The notes: generated by a model not told the origin, from the sequence alone. Positions 12,713 to 21,938 are shown, counted from the stretch's first letter. The stretch is DNA of 23,299 nt from an uncultured Saprospiraceae bacterium (GCA_937973565.1 CALJKQ010000201.1:1-23299); one strand, 5' to 3'. Numbers and translations are program-made.

Positions 12713-15700
12713 TTATTTTTTTATTATGGCTTTGGTGTATGCGCCTTTGTTTGTAATGATGTTTACTAAGTAGTAACCTGGTGTCACGGAAGGTAAGGAA
12801 ACCACAGTCAATTTGTCTTCAGTGCTTATCGTCATTAAAGGCTGAACTTTTCCGGATAAATGTACCAAATTTATTTCCTTGATGATTTCTGAAGTGCTGA
12901 TGTAAAATCTATCATGAGTTAAAGTTGGATAAATTAAAAGCTCATTGGGTATCTCGTCTGTGGATGTGGTGTTGTAAACCACACATTCGCTATAAGTAGT
13001 ACAGTAATAACCCAATATCTTTACCTGATAGGTTCCAATTGTCTCCGGTTTGTAAAATGGTGTAGTGGTTTCTTCAACCACGGTGCCGGTGTTGCAATCA
13101 ATCCATTGGTATTTCAGTCCTCCTTCTCCTGTTGTGAGCCAAGCACCATCAATTGTCAGCGTATTGTCTGGGCAAGGCAGTGCCGTGACAATGGTATTTT
13201 GCACTTTATTGGTGATCACAGGGGCATTGGCATCAAAAAAGATAAATGCCTGATTGGGCACCACCGTACCTTCTTTAATAGCTGTTTGGGTTTTGGCAGT
13301 GAAAACCACATATCCCTGACTGGCTTCAAAACTGGTTTTGTCATCTACCAGCTGGATGGTGTCCATGATGTAACAAAGGGTGTCGTTGCTGCAAAGGATC
13401 ATTCTGCCCTTGTGGCTGGCATCGATGAGCATGAGTGAGCTGCGGTCGATGTCTTTGTGCAGCACATCGTCGATTCTCACATAGAAGGCAGTATCATTAC
13501 CCGTGTTTTGGAAGCGTACCTGGTAGGTAAGGGCTTCTGTGCGAAGGGTGAGGTTTTCTTCGCCTATTCGGTCAGGGCGTACCTGGAGGTCGTTGGGGTC
13601 GTAGGAGCAGCGAATGAGATAGGCAAGGTTTTCTGTGTAGAGCAGGCTGTCGTTGTCATCATATACGCTTATCGTAAAATGAAGGCTGTCGTTGTTGGAA
13701 TTGGGATTGGGTATGCGTGCCTGGTAGCTCGGTTTAAATACCTGCCCAGGTAACAATTGGTCTATTTGCCAGGTGATGGTAGAATCTGTCATGGCTAAAA
13801 GGGCAGGATTGAAATTTTTTACCATGGACCTCATTTCATGTTTTACTTTGATTCTCCCATCTAAGGGGGCACTGCCCACGTTCATAACGCTCACGTTCAT
13901 GTTGGTGTATTGATTGCATCGGATGATGCCTACAGATTGTTGTGCAATGGCTGACGCATTACCTGTTAAGGGTGCAAAGCCAATTAATAATTCGGTGTTA
14001 TCGAAGAAGTCAAAATTTGTGAGGATGGGGTTTTCTTCCCAGTTGCCATAGGGCACGAGTGCAGTCAAGGTGTAATTGCCGGTATCTAAAGAGAACAAGG
14101 ATTCTCCATTTACATTTGTAAAATAGGTAATGGGGTGTCCTGCAATTTGCAGGCTGGTATTGTTCAACGGGTACTCCACAGGAGGAGTATAATTGCCATC
14201 GCCGTTGAGGTCGGCAAAACAGGTAACACGCACCCATTTTTGTCCATTTTCTGTACAGGCACCTTCCGGTAATACCACTAATTTTAGAGGATCTGAGATG
14301 CATCCGGCATTGGTCTGGGTATAAAACAGACTTGCTGTTCCCGGGTTGATGGCGGTAAAAACGCCTCCATTGGTTATGGTGACTACAGAAGTGTTGGAGG
14401 AAGCCCAGTTCCCTCCGGTTGAAGGAATGCAATATCCGATATCATATACGCAGAGGGTATCGTTGGTGAACAGCTGTACCTGTGGTTTTGTTTCCACTAT
14501 CAAAGCAGGTTGCAAAATTGCGGTGCATCCAGTAGCATTACTTGTAAATGCAAAAGTGGCTGAACCTAAGGCAACACCGGTGACGATGCCGGTATTATTG
14601 ACGGTTGCAACACCAGCATTAGCACTCACCCATGTACCGCCTGTAGAAGGACTCAACGTAGTGGTGCCGCCCACACAAATGGATGTGGGTCCAATAAAGG
14701 AAACTGCCGGGCTGCCTATTACCGTAATTGTTGGAGATCGCAATTCAGTCCCACAAACTGGCACGATGGGTCTATAGGTAAAAGTCACTTCACCGGGTGC
14801 AATGGCAGTGGCAACGCCACTATTGTTGATGGTAGCTACATTGGGGTTGTCGGATTGCCATGTGCCTCCGGTGGAGGGAAGAAACTGAAATGTACTGTTC
14901 ACACAAACAAAGGTGGTATTGCCCACAAGGCTCACTTTGGAGCTTAGTACCTTAACGGGAATGGGTTTGGATATACATCCGCTGATGTTATTTGTTAAAC
15001 TCAATAGAGCCGTTCCACTTTTAACTGCTGCTGCCTGGTTACCTCCAATGATTTTAATGATTTCGTATGAGTCTAAGACCTGTGGGTTGTAGTCGGATTG
15101 CCACGACATAGAAGGTGGGGTGGGCAAGTCCAGGGTGTCGCCTTCACACATCGGACAAATTCTTAGTGGGATTTCGGGAAGGTCATTGACCAGGATGTTA
15201 ATTTCATTGGTATTGTTGTCAACTGTGTATTGAAAGGCATATGGACCCGGTTTGGCATTTGGGTCAACTTTAAGAAGTGCCCTTCCCTGACCGAGCGCTA
15301 ACAGAGTTCCGGGCGCTTCGCCCACTGCCAGCCATGTGCCTCCTATGCCGTTGACCGTAGCCGGACTGCCCACCAATATCAAATCAGACCCGGCACAAAC
15401 GGCGGTATCTTTGGTAGAGGGAGTGTTGTAAAAAACAGGAATCGTATATGTATTTTCGCAGCCCTCTTTGTTGGTTGCTTTTAAGGTATAGTATCCCTGG
15501 TTTTCGGGTTGAAAATTGGGGATGGTGATACCCTGATTGGTACTGGAAAAACCGGAGGGGCCTGTCCACGCAAAAGCATTGGCTCCAGAACAGGTATTGG
15601 TCTCAAATTGAGGCGTAAGGATGAGGGTTTGAGCCAACGCATAGGTTAGCCCATTCATTACAGGAGCAGGTGATCCTTCCTGGGCCAGGTTGCCGTTGTA

Positions 15701-16246
15701 CAATGGATTTACACTGCCCATGGTGAAAGCATTGCTAAAATCGTTGCCCAGCATATCAGGATCTCCCGGTCCCGGGTCTTTGCCGTTTTCAAACAGTCGA
15801 ATGTCAAAACCACATCGGCTGGTAGCTTTATCAGATTTAAAACTAAAAAGGGCAAGGGTGTCACCGGCACTTAATCCTTCCGGAAAATAGGCAGTGGGAG
15901 TGATGTGCGGCCAAAACCGGTGGTAGGTATAGCTGCTGCAATTGGCCGGAGTGACAGCAGGAGGTAACTTTTCGTACACAATGGGAGAAGTGCTATTGGG
16001 ACCTATATAGGGATTATATACTCTGCTGACAGTCAACTGAACATTGGCATCTGTCACCACCGAAATCTGCGAATTGAACAGGATCCGATCCGTGTTGGAG
16101 TTGATCTGTCCTTCCTCAATGTAAAGGCTCACCCTGTATTCACATTGCTGATGGTCGTAGGAAAGCAAGTATTTGACCTTTGTGATTTGGGCGTTGAGGC
16201 TTAGGATGAATCCGATAAAAATGAGAGTGGTGGAGAGATTTTTCAT
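12713..16246 (-). CDS. Large secreted Ig-repeat surface protein with DUF7619-like and T9SS sorting domains
   Basis: 1177 residues. A signal peptide (MKNLSTTLIFIGFILSLNAQ) leads to an unassigned beta-rich N-terminal region to ~200. Ig/PKD-like modules follow, one including NFQPENQGYYTLKATNKEGC. Three BIG2-type bacterial Ig repeats begin at about residues 455, 530 and 605, each with STGG(T/N)W then VAT-INN-G-V and a GxxTFxY end, a period of ~76. An SdrD-B-like segment (ADLNGDGNY...) comes next. A DUF7619-type domain starts near 884 (DPNDLQVRPD). A last Ig-like module precedes the C-terminal ~75-residue sorting domain, which ends in GAYTKAIIKK. Many paired cysteines fit an extracellular protein. 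It is probably an adhesin or surface-layer component; no enzyme motif is visible. Confidence 0.9.
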   Translation of the reverse strand: MKNLSTTLIFIGFILSLNAQITKVKYLLSYDHQQCEYRVSLYIEEGQINSNTDRILFNSQISVVTDANVQLTVSRVYNPYIGPNSTSPIVYEKLPPAVTPANCSSYTYHRFWPHITPTAYFPEGLSAGDTLALFSFKSDKATSRCGFDIRLFENGKDPGPGDPDMLGNDFSNAFTMGSVNPLYNGNLAQEGSPAPVMNGLTYALAQTLILTPQFETNTCSGANAFAWTGPSGFSSTNQGITIPNFQPENQGYYTLKATNKEGCENTYTIPVFYNTPSTKDTAVCAGSDLILVGSPATVNGIGGTWLAVGEAPGTLLALGQGRALLKVDPNAKPGPYAFQYTVDNNTNEINILVNDLPEIPLRICPMCEGDTLDLPTPPSMSWQSDYNPQVLDSYEIIKIIGGNQAAAVKSGTALLSLTNNISGCISKPIPVKVLSSKVSLVGNTTFVCVNSTFQFLPSTGGTWQSDNPNVATINNSGVATAIAPGEVTFTYRPIVPVCGTELRSPTITVIGSPAVSFIGPTSICVGGTTTLSPSTGGTWVSANAGVATVNNTGIVTGVALGSATFAFTSNATGCTAILQPALIVETKPQVQLFTNDTLCVYDIGYCIPSTGGNWASSNTSVVTITNGGVFTAINPGTASLFYTQTNAGCISDPLKLVVLPEGACTENGQKWVRVTCFADLNGDGNYTPPVEYPLNNTSLQIAGHPITYFTNVNGESLFSLDTGNYTLTALVPYGNWEENPILTNFDFFDNTELLIGFAPLTGNASAIAQQSVGIIRCNQYTNMNVSVMNVGSAPLDGRIKVKHEMRSMVKNFNPALLAMTDSTITWQIDQLLPGQVFKPSYQARIPNPNSNNDSLHFTISVYDDNDSLLYTENLAYLIRCSYDPNDLQVRPDRIGEENLTLRTEALTYQVRFQNTGNDTAFYVRIDDVLHKDIDRSSLMLIDASHKGRMILCSNDTLCYIMDTIQLVDDKTSFEASQGYVVFTAKTQTAIKEGTVVPNQAFIFFDANAPVITNKVQNTIVTALPCPDNTLTIDGAWLTTGEGGLKYQWIDCNTGTVVEETTTPFYKPETIGTYQVKILGYYCTTYSECVVYNTTSTDEIPNELLIYPTLTHDRFYISTSEIIKEINLVHLSGKVQPLMTISTEDKLTVVSLPSVTPGYYLVNIITNKGAYTKAIIKK

Positions 16247-16260
16247 GGGCTAAATTTTAC

Positions 16261-16268
16261 CAAAGATA
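16261..16268 (-). promoter_or_regulatory. Candidate -7 element for the Ig-repeat surface protein
   Basis: The minus strand reads TATCTTTG, an exact TAnnTTTG match, ending 14 bases before the start codon. This would give a very short leader (~10 bases). A TTTCG sits near the -33 position rather than a clean TTG, so support comes mainly from the -7 box and its place in the gap. Confidence 0.45.
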
Positions 16269-16353
16269 AATCATTAAAAGATATATTACGAAATTATTAA
16301 TATATATCTTAACGAAATACCAGTCCAAATCCCTACAGAAGGACTTCTACCCC

Positions 16354-17757
16354 TTATTTTTTTAACTGCCCGACCAGGTACTCAGTGGCTTTTTGCAGAA
16401 CAATATCTTTGTTCTGAAGGTATTCGTCGAGGGTAGGTTTGACCACAATATCCGGTGAGACGCCATAGCCCACAAATTCTTTTCCATTGGGGTAAACATC
16501 TTTTTTGGTGCATACCCTTGCCCTGCCGCCACCCGGCAAATCAAATAGGTACGGCTGACCGGTGCTGCCAAAACTTTTGTCGCCAATGAAGGTAAAGTGA
16601 GCTAGTCCATCGGCATAGATTAAAAAATCTTCGGCTGCGGAGGCGGTATTGTTGCCCATGAGTACGGCTGTTGGCACTATTATTTTTTTATCCTTGGTCC
16701 GTACATCCGTTGGGGTGTAAGGGAAGGTATAGTAATATTGATCTTTGGCCATGAGAAATGATTTCACCATTTCATCTTTTTCCATGCCCCAATCCACGTT
16801 GGCACCTACAGTATCAGACGGATTCAGGAAGGCTCCCCATGCTTTGTATGCAGGCATATGTTGTCGCGTAAGACTCTTGGATCCGTATAGTTTTTTTTCT
16901 TTGGTGAAATATTGCAGAATATCAAAGCCGATGTTGGTGCTGCCTCCACCGTTGTACCGCAGGTCGATGATCAGTCCCTTGGCCTTGTAAAGCCGGGGCA
17001 AGACTTCGTGAAAAAGTGAGTCAATTTTGATGTCTTCAAATGAATTGAGCGACAAGTAATGGATATCGTGGTCCATGACTTTGTGATCCAGTAATGCCCT
17101 GTTTTCAAAAGGGGGGAAGACCTCTTTTTCTTCTGTGGGTTTGTGTTCCAGCTTAAGGGTCATTTTTGTTCCGTCCGGCTTACCGATCAGGATGGTAAAC
17201 TTTGATCCCAGGTAACCCTTGAGCAATTCGTAGCCTGCCATGTTTTCCAGCACATAGTCGGTTGATGACGATAGGTAGGGCTTTACGTACTTGCGTGCAT
17301 ATTCTGCAGCCGGCATGCCATTGACCTCCAGGATTTCGCTGCCCACCGGAATTTCATCTTTCTTACTGGCATTGACCCTGCTGATGAGGTAGCGACCATC
17401 AAAATAACTTAAAAAAAGACGATAGGGACCAAAATTGGTTGTATATAGATTTTTGGCCACCTCATTGGGAAAATACACATTGGTGTGTCCGTCTTTTAAG
17501 CTGGCACATAATTTTTGCAGCAAGAGGTAGTACTCATAGTCACTGGCCGTCTCCTGGCATCGCAGCAGTGTCTCTTTGTACAGGCTGTCCCATTGATGGC
17601 GGTCGACCTTATCCAGAAACACAAAGTTATAATTGACCTCCTGCCAGAAACGGGAAACGCCGTAGAGTCGCTCGGCGCGGGAAAGGGAGTTTGGGGTTTG
17701 AGCGAAGAGGGGAGAGGTAAAAAGAAGCAGAGCAAGGAAAAGTTGATTAAATTTCAT
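16354..17757 (-). CDS. Secreted S41-family (C-terminal-processing-like) serine protease
   Basis: 467 residues with a signal peptide (MKFNQLFLALLLFTSPLFAQ), so exported to periplasm or surface. An N-terminal helical region (SRAERLYGVSRFWQEVNYNF) is followed by a PDZ-like region at ~150-220 (LISRVNASKKDEIPVGSEIL). The S41 core then shows LIDLRYNGGGSTN and LMGNNTASAAEDFLIY, in which Ser373 of TASAAE aligns with the nucleophile. It ends with GYGVSPDIVVKPT, a block usual at the end of these domains. It degrades or trims peptides; the target is unknown. It stands alone, 107 bases upstream of the Ig-repeat gene on the same strand, with no T9SS sorting domain. No clear promoter is visible upstream. 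Confidence 0.92.
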   Translation of the reverse strand: MKFNQLFLALLLFTSPLFAQTPNSLSRAERLYGVSRFWQEVNYNFVFLDKVDRHQWDSLYKETLLRCQETASDYEYYLLLQKLCASLKDGHTNVYFPNEVAKNLYTTNFGPYRLFLSYFDGRYLISRVNASKKDEIPVGSEILEVNGMPAAEYARKYVKPYLSSSTDYVLENMAGYELLKGYLGSKFTILIGKPDGTKMTLKLEHKPTEEKEVFPPFENRALLDHKVMDHDIHYLSLNSFEDIKIDSLFHEVLPRLYKAKGLIIDLRYNGGGSTNIGFDILQYFTKEKKLYGSKSLTRQHMPAYKAWGAFLNPSDTVGANVDWGMEKDEMVKSFLMAKDQYYYTFPYTPTDVRTKDKKIIVPTAVLMGNNTASAAEDFLIYADGLAHFTFIGDKSFGSTGQPYLFDLPGGGRARVCTKKDVYPNGKEFVGYGVSPDIVVKPTLDEYLQNKDIVLQKATEYLVGQLKK

Positions 17758-17954
17758 TTATTAAATAGCTTAAAACAGTAAAGGTGTTTTTTTTAAAATT
17801 GGGGTGATTTATAATAAATACTCCACGCTGAAATTTAGGTAGCAGCGCGTATAACCTAAAGATGATGAAAAATTTGAGACTTATCAATGATATAAAGATA
17901 GGCAAAATAATTTTAGATGTAAAATAAAGGGAGTGAGATTGCAAAAAAAATAAA

Positions 17955-17986
17955 TTGACAAAAAATGTAAATTTTGTTTAAATTTG
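17955..17986 (+). promoter_or_regulatory. Promoter of the GNAT/HTH pair, apparently leaderless
   Basis: TTG at 17955-17957, a 21-base spacer, then TAAATTTG at 17979-17986, an exact TAnnTTTG. The start codon ATG at 17992 is 5 bases after the box, where transcription should begin. The message would have no leader or almost none. Confidence 0.65.
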
Positions 17987-17991
17987 TAAAT

Positions 17992-18459
17992 ATGAAAATT
18001 CTCCATATTTCAACAGGTGAAATATTTGAAGCCATTGTAGAAAATGTAGAAGCGGAGGATTTGAAAAAATTGAAAAAGGCAAGATTTGGTTTTAACTGGC
18101 GATTGGAGAAGCTGTCTCAAATTTATAAGCTGAGGTTGGTAAATGATGATGAAATTCTTGGTTTGATGTCATTAGATCATTTTGAGAGTGAAAAGAGAAT
18201 AGAAATTCGATTGTTGGAAATATGCAAAACGCAGAGAGGTGAGCAAAGGATGTATGAAGGGATTGCAGGCAGTTTAATTGCATTTGCCTGCAAAGAATGT
18301 GTGAAATTTCATGGTTTTTGGGCTTGTGTTTCATTGATACCTAAGACAAGACTTCGTCAGCATTATATAAAGAAGTATGGAATGCTGGACGATGGAGGGA
18401 AGCACTTGTATTTAGTCGACAGAAACTTATTTAAATTAATAGCGGATTACAATTTATGA
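17992..18459 (+). CDS. GNAT-fold acetyltransferase-like protein, candidate toxin
   Basis: 155 residues from the ATG at 17992. A TTG six codons upstream is in frame but lies inside the promoter, so I do not use it. The protein opens MKILHISTGEIFEA. GNAT features follow: a strand pair (ILGLMSLDHF; IEIRLLEI), then a pyrophosphate-loop-like turn and helix at ~86-100 (RMYEGIAGSLIAFACK), close to the Q/R-x-x-G-x-G/A motif. A C-terminal L-x-x-HYIKKYGM block is where GNATs place the catalytic Tyr. It overlaps the next gene by 4 bases (ATGA). Small GNATs paired with a DNA-binding partner can be toxins that acetylate charged tRNAs. That role is inferred here from layout only. Confidence 0.7.
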   Translation: MKILHISTGEIFEAIVENVEAEDLKKLKKARFGFNWRLEKLSQIYKLRLVNDDEILGLMSLDHFESEKRIEIRLLEICKTQRGEQRMYEGIAGSLIAFACKECVKFHGFWACVSLIPKTRLRQHYIKKYGMLDDGGKHLYLVDRNLFKLIADYNL

Positions 18460-18977
18460 AGACAATAAATAAAATAAAACAATTGAAGCGGGAATCAGAA
18501 GAGCCTGCCGTTCACAGACATGGTCTGAGTATTGATCAGAAAGTCAAAGCAGACGAGCAATTGATGATAGCCGTTCGAAAAAGGCGGTCTCAAATGTCGG
18601 AAACACAAATGCAGTATGCCTCATTGATGCAGCTGCGTTTCCTGATCGAGGAATACATAAAGTTAGATCAGTATGATGAAAAATGGTCATTTCCAAATGT
18701 TTTAAGGACTTATATTAAATTGAAGTATAAATCCAATAAGGCCTTTGCAAAAGACCTTTGTCTGGACGAAACAGAGCTGAGTTCAGTATTGAATAAAAGA
18801 AGGTCGCCTTCAGATAAAACCATTATTAGGTTAGAGTTGCACTCCAATCATGTCATACCGGCTACGAGCTGGTATCGATTGCTGCAATTAGAGAAAGCCC
18901 AGGTCTTTTTCAACAACAAAAAAATTAAGCAAGCTGAGGAAAAAAATGTAAAAAACAGAATGGTGGTTGATTTTTAG
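18456..18977 (+). CDS. Helix-turn-helix protein, candidate antitoxin of the GNAT partner
   Basis: 173 residues, rich in Lys and Arg. The N-terminal half is charged helix (MKTINKIKQLKRESEEPAVH ... LMIAVRKRRSQMSETQMQY). A compact HTH lies at ~91-131: SNKAFAKDLCLDETELSSVL followed by NKRRSPSDKTIIRLELHS, which resembles the Cro/XRE fold in 'AxxLxIxxxxLSxxLN'. A basic tail ends KNVKNRMVVDF. Its ATG overlaps the GNAT stop codon by 4 bases, so the two are translated together. Antitoxins with HTH domains usually bind both toxin and promoter. Here the order is reversed (toxin first), as in hig-type pairs. The HTH is likely; the antitoxin role is inference. Confidence 0.65.
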   Translation: MKTINKIKQLKRESEEPAVHRHGLSIDQKVKADEQLMIAVRKRRSQMSETQMQYASLMQLRFLIEEYIKLDQYDEKWSFPNVLRTYIKLKYKSNKAFAKDLCLDETELSSVLNKRRSPSDKTIIRLELHSNHVIPATSWYRLLQLEKAQVFFNNKKIKQAEEKNVKNRMVVDF

Positions 18978-19070
18978 GGTAAGATCACATAAGATCGTTT
19001 ACAAAAAAAATCCTATTAAGAGAGTATTTAAAATCTAATCGTAATCTATCTTCACTTTTTTTACTTTCAG

Positions 19071-20522
19071 TTACTGGATCTTTTTAAAAATAAAGTGATT
19101 TTCAAAGTAGGCTTCAAAATCCATTTCAATGACTTTGCCTGTCTGATCTCTCATAAATTTGATTTTATAAGGAAGCTCCCATGAATCGCCATAGGAAAAT
19201 TGATCGCCGCCATTGTAGCTGAATGAAAGAGGGCGTATCTTGTCGTGATACAATTTTAAAGTATGATTTTCCACTTTTACAGTGAAAGTGCATGGAAGAT
19301 CGGTGTTTTGAAATATACCACTTATGGCTTCTGCTTTCTCATTTTCTATCCTTTCAACACCGGGTGCTTCTGCTATCTCTTGGACCTCTTGTTCATTGTA
19401 TACAGGCAGCTCAAAAAAATCAGGTAAGGCTATTTCCGCCAACTTCCAGCCATACATTGAACAAGGTAAGGATTCATTATTGCTTTGTACGATGACAGAA
19501 AAATTGTTTTCAGGGTAATAAGTAAAAAAGTATTGTGCCCCATTTTCCATTCCTATGTTAAAGATAACTTCCCGTCCCATGTATCTTGCTCCATAGAGAC
19601 CATTCATAATTTTTGTATTGAAGGGACCTGGATAAATTATTTCCTCCCCACTTTCAAGGGTATTTGGCGACAAAAACTTCCTCCAAAGTATTGAATCACC
19701 GACAATGGGCTTGTGAAAATTGTTGACCCACTTTGCGAAATCTGTTACATTGGTAAGGATGCCTGTTGAACCCAACAATCGCTTCTTAGGATGGGTAGCA
19801 TTAAATGTCGAATTTTTGTATTTGTAACTTATGGTTCTATCTTTTCCTTGAAAAAATGCATTAGTGGCGAAGGAAGTATGGATCATATTTAAGGGTTTAA
19901 ATATCCTCTCTGTCACGAAATCCTCAAATTTCTGATGGCTTACCCTTTTTACTATTTCTGACAATAAAATATAGCCTGAATAAGAAAACTGATGTTTTGT
20001 TCCTGGATCGAATTGAAGCGCTTTTTGTCTCAAAATTATCTCCAGAGCTTTTGGGGTGTCATAGTATTCATCTTCTTCCATTCCCAATAGAAACGCTATC
20101 GATGTTACATCCTTCAGTCCACTTGTATGTGAAAGTAAATGGCGGATAGTAATTTTTTTTCCATACGCAGGCAGTTCAGGAATATATTTTCGAACATCGT
20201 CATCAAATTTTAATTTACTCTCCTTTTCCAGCAGAAATATGGAAAAAGCGGTAAAATGTTCTGACAGATTGCCTATGTAAAAAACAGTATTTGAATCAAT
20301 GGCCATATTTTTTTCCATATTGGCCAACCCAAAACTCTTTGTAAAAACTACTTTATCGTCTTTTACAAAAGCAATGGCTGCTCCAGGTATGGTAGCCTGG
20401 TAGTACGAACAAATTCTTTCTATCCTTGCCTCATCTATTTTAATACCTTGTCCCAGGAGATGATAGGAGCTAATGAGAAGCGTAAATACAAGCGTTATGG
20501 TTTTACATTTTTTATTGATCAT
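19071..20522 (-). CDS. Serine-hydrolase / beta-lactamase-fold protein lacking catalytic motifs (pseudoenzyme)
   Basis: 483 residues with a signal peptide (MINKKCKTITLVFTLLISSY...GQG), so periplasmic or exported. The fold of the class C beta-lactamase-related family is plain: PGAAIAFVKDDKVVFTKSFG, ITIRHLLSHTSGL, and a late block YPENNFSVIVQSNNE. The active site is not. The Ser-x-x-Lys motif, normally in GS-x-SK-x-FTA, reads GNLSEHFTA, with Asn85 for Ser and Glu88 for Lys. The Tyr-x-Asn motif, normally YSNSGY, reads FSYSGY (179-181). The usual GHGG-type third motif is replaced by FNIGMENGA. The frame is intact, so this looks like a maintained binding protein rather than decay. No operon partners are adjacent. 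Confidence 0.85.
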   Translation of the reverse strand: MINKKCKTITLVFTLLISSYHLLGQGIKIDEARIERICSYYQATIPGAAIAFVKDDKVVFTKSFGLANMEKNMAIDSNTVFYIGNLSEHFTAFSIFLLEKESKLKFDDDVRKYIPELPAYGKKITIRHLLSHTSGLKDVTSIAFLLGMEEDEYYDTPKALEIILRQKALQFDPGTKHQFSYSGYILLSEIVKRVSHQKFEDFVTERIFKPLNMIHTSFATNAFFQGKDRTISYKYKNSTFNATHPKKRLLGSTGILTNVTDFAKWVNNFHKPIVGDSILWRKFLSPNTLESGEEIIYPGPFNTKIMNGLYGARYMGREVIFNIGMENGAQYFFTYYPENNFSVIVQSNNESLPCSMYGWKLAEIALPDFFELPVYNEQEVQEIAEAPGVERIENEKAEAISGIFQNTDLPCTFTVKVENHTLKLYHDKIRPLSFSYNGGDQFSYGDSWELPYKIKFMRDQTGKVIEMDFEAYFENHFIFKKIQ

Positions 20523-20684
20523 AGGAAAGATTTTTATAGCACTTGAAATGTTGATTTAGTATAAACAGAAAATGTTTTTTTTTACAATCAGGTTTAGGCT
20601 ATAAAATTACCTATTAGTTTTCAAACTGGCTTCCGGATCATAATAAAATTTAATATTTGCAAGTTCTTTGCAGTCTAAAAATCT

Positions 20685-20692
20685 TATGTTTG
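20685..20692 (+). promoter_or_regulatory. Possible -7 element of the bestrophin-like gene
   Basis: TATGTTTG is an exact TAnnTTTG box ending 18 bases before the ATG at 20711. No TTG sits at the normal -33 spacing; the nearest TTTG is 25 bases upstream. Tentative. Confidence 0.35.
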
Positions 20693-20710
20693 CCTATCAA
20701 ATGCATTTAT

Positions 20711-21697
20711 ATGTTTATAGGCAAAAAAATTGAGCTTCCTTTCGTCTGGTTTTTTGGCAAAAAAAACATCATTTTCACTGCTGTTTTGAGTTCGGTGGTG
20801 GTATTGTTGCACCAGTTTGCCGAATTTCATTTTATCGGCATACCTTTTTTGCCGGTGGCCACCATTGGTACTGCCGTAGCCTTTTATGTGGGGTTTAAGA
20901 ACAACCAGGCTTATGATCGTCTATGGGAGGCAAGGCGATTATGGGGAGGGTTTACCAATGTGAGTCGTACCCTGGCAGCATCCCTTATCTCGCTGGTCAA
21001 GGACAAAGATGTTCAAAAAGATTTTTTGATGCGACACATAGCCTATCTCAATATCGTAAGGCTGCAGTTGCGCAAAACCATACCGTGGGCTTCCAACAAT
21101 GAAGACTACCACCGCCGGGTTATTTCTGAGGCAGACGAAATCAAACAATTTGACCACGCCATTGTGGAGTTGTTTGAAAAAATCGATAAAATGGACATCT
21201 ATGAAAAGGTCAAACACAAGGGCAACATAGCCAATTGTGCCCTTCGCTACCAGTTTGAGGTGTTGACCCAACTCAAAAGAGACAAGGTGCTGGATGAATA
21301 CGAGCACAGCGATCTGAGCAAGCTGCTGGGTGAGCTGTACAATCTGCAGGGAGGATGTGAACGGATTAAAACCACGCCTCTGTTCCGCCAGTACAGCCTG
21401 TTTAGCCGCTTGTTTGTGAAGTTGTTTATTGTTCTTCTTCCCTTTGCCCTGATCTCTGAAATGAGCAAATTCAGCCATTATGGGGTCTGGTTGGTCATCC
21501 CCTTTTCAGTGCTTATCTCGTGGGTCTTCATGACCATGGAACAAATCGGCGAATCGAGTGAAAATCCATTTGACAACGGAACCAGCGATACCCCAATGTC
21601 GGCTATCTGCCGAAACATTGAAATCGATATTTTGGAGATGCTGGGCGAGACCCATTTTCCACCCAAGGTGGAGCCGTATAATGATGTCCTGTTGTAA
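20711..21697 (+). CDS. Bestrophin-family (UPF0187) membrane channel protein
   Basis: 328 residues from the ATG at 20711; the frame stays open to a TTG at 20657, but that extension would contain the promoter-like box. Family hallmarks are present: a first membrane pair (FTAVLSSVVVLLHQFAEF; PVATIGTAVAFYVGFKNNQA) leading into YDRLWEARRLWGG, the most conserved block. A long cytoplasmic helical region follows, then a second membrane pair (FVKLFIVLLPFALISEM; GVWLVIPFSVLISWVFMTME). The protein ends with the conserved IGESSENPFDNGTSDTPM. Bacterial bestrophins form pentameric inner-membrane channels for ions, with cation or anion preference depending on the protein. Selectivity cannot be read here. 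It is a lone gene. Confidence 0.92.
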   Translation: MFIGKKIELPFVWFFGKKNIIFTAVLSSVVVLLHQFAEFHFIGIPFLPVATIGTAVAFYVGFKNNQAYDRLWEARRLWGGFTNVSRTLAASLISLVKDKDVQKDFLMRHIAYLNIVRLQLRKTIPWASNNEDYHRRVISEADEIKQFDHAIVELFEKIDKMDIYEKVKHKGNIANCALRYQFEVLTQLKRDKVLDEYEHSDLSKLLGELYNLQGGCERIKTTPLFRQYSLFSRLFVKLFIVLLPFALISEMSKFSHYGVWLVIPFSVLISWVFMTMEQIGESSENPFDNGTSDTPMSAICRNIEIDILEMLGETHFPPKVEPYNDVLL

Positions 21698-21938
21698 GTG
21701 ATTCTTGCTAAAAATAATGCCTTAAAGTTGGAAATATTTACGTAGTAGGATTAAAAAACACATAGCCATATTTCCATACTAACCCAAAAGTATGTTTAGC
21801 ATTTTCGGTTTGTACTTATTGTAAGAAAACAACTTTGTTTTCATTTTGTATTTTGTGATGGAATTTAAAAGTGGTCTATTTAAGATGACTGCCAAAACCT
21901 CATTTTATATCGACGAGCTCAATTAAAATTGATATCAC

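Noticed and set aside
14010..14777. Open frames of ~140 codons on both strands inside the Ig-repeat gene
   Set aside because: They overlap the BIG2 repeats and neighbouring domains of the real gene and have Cys/His/Arg-rich, non-protein-like composition.
16325..16360. Terminator downstream of the S41 gene
   Set aside because: The AGAAG/CTTCT stem has only a 2-base loop and no following T-run on the minus strand.
17747..17944. 65-codon minus-strand frame upstream of the S41 gene
   Set aside because: AT-rich, hydrophobic by composition, overlaps the start of the protease gene, and has no motif.
17974..17991. TTG start for the GNAT gene
   Set aside because: It would place the start inside the promoter -7 region; the ATG at 17992 gives the natural MKILHISTGE opening.
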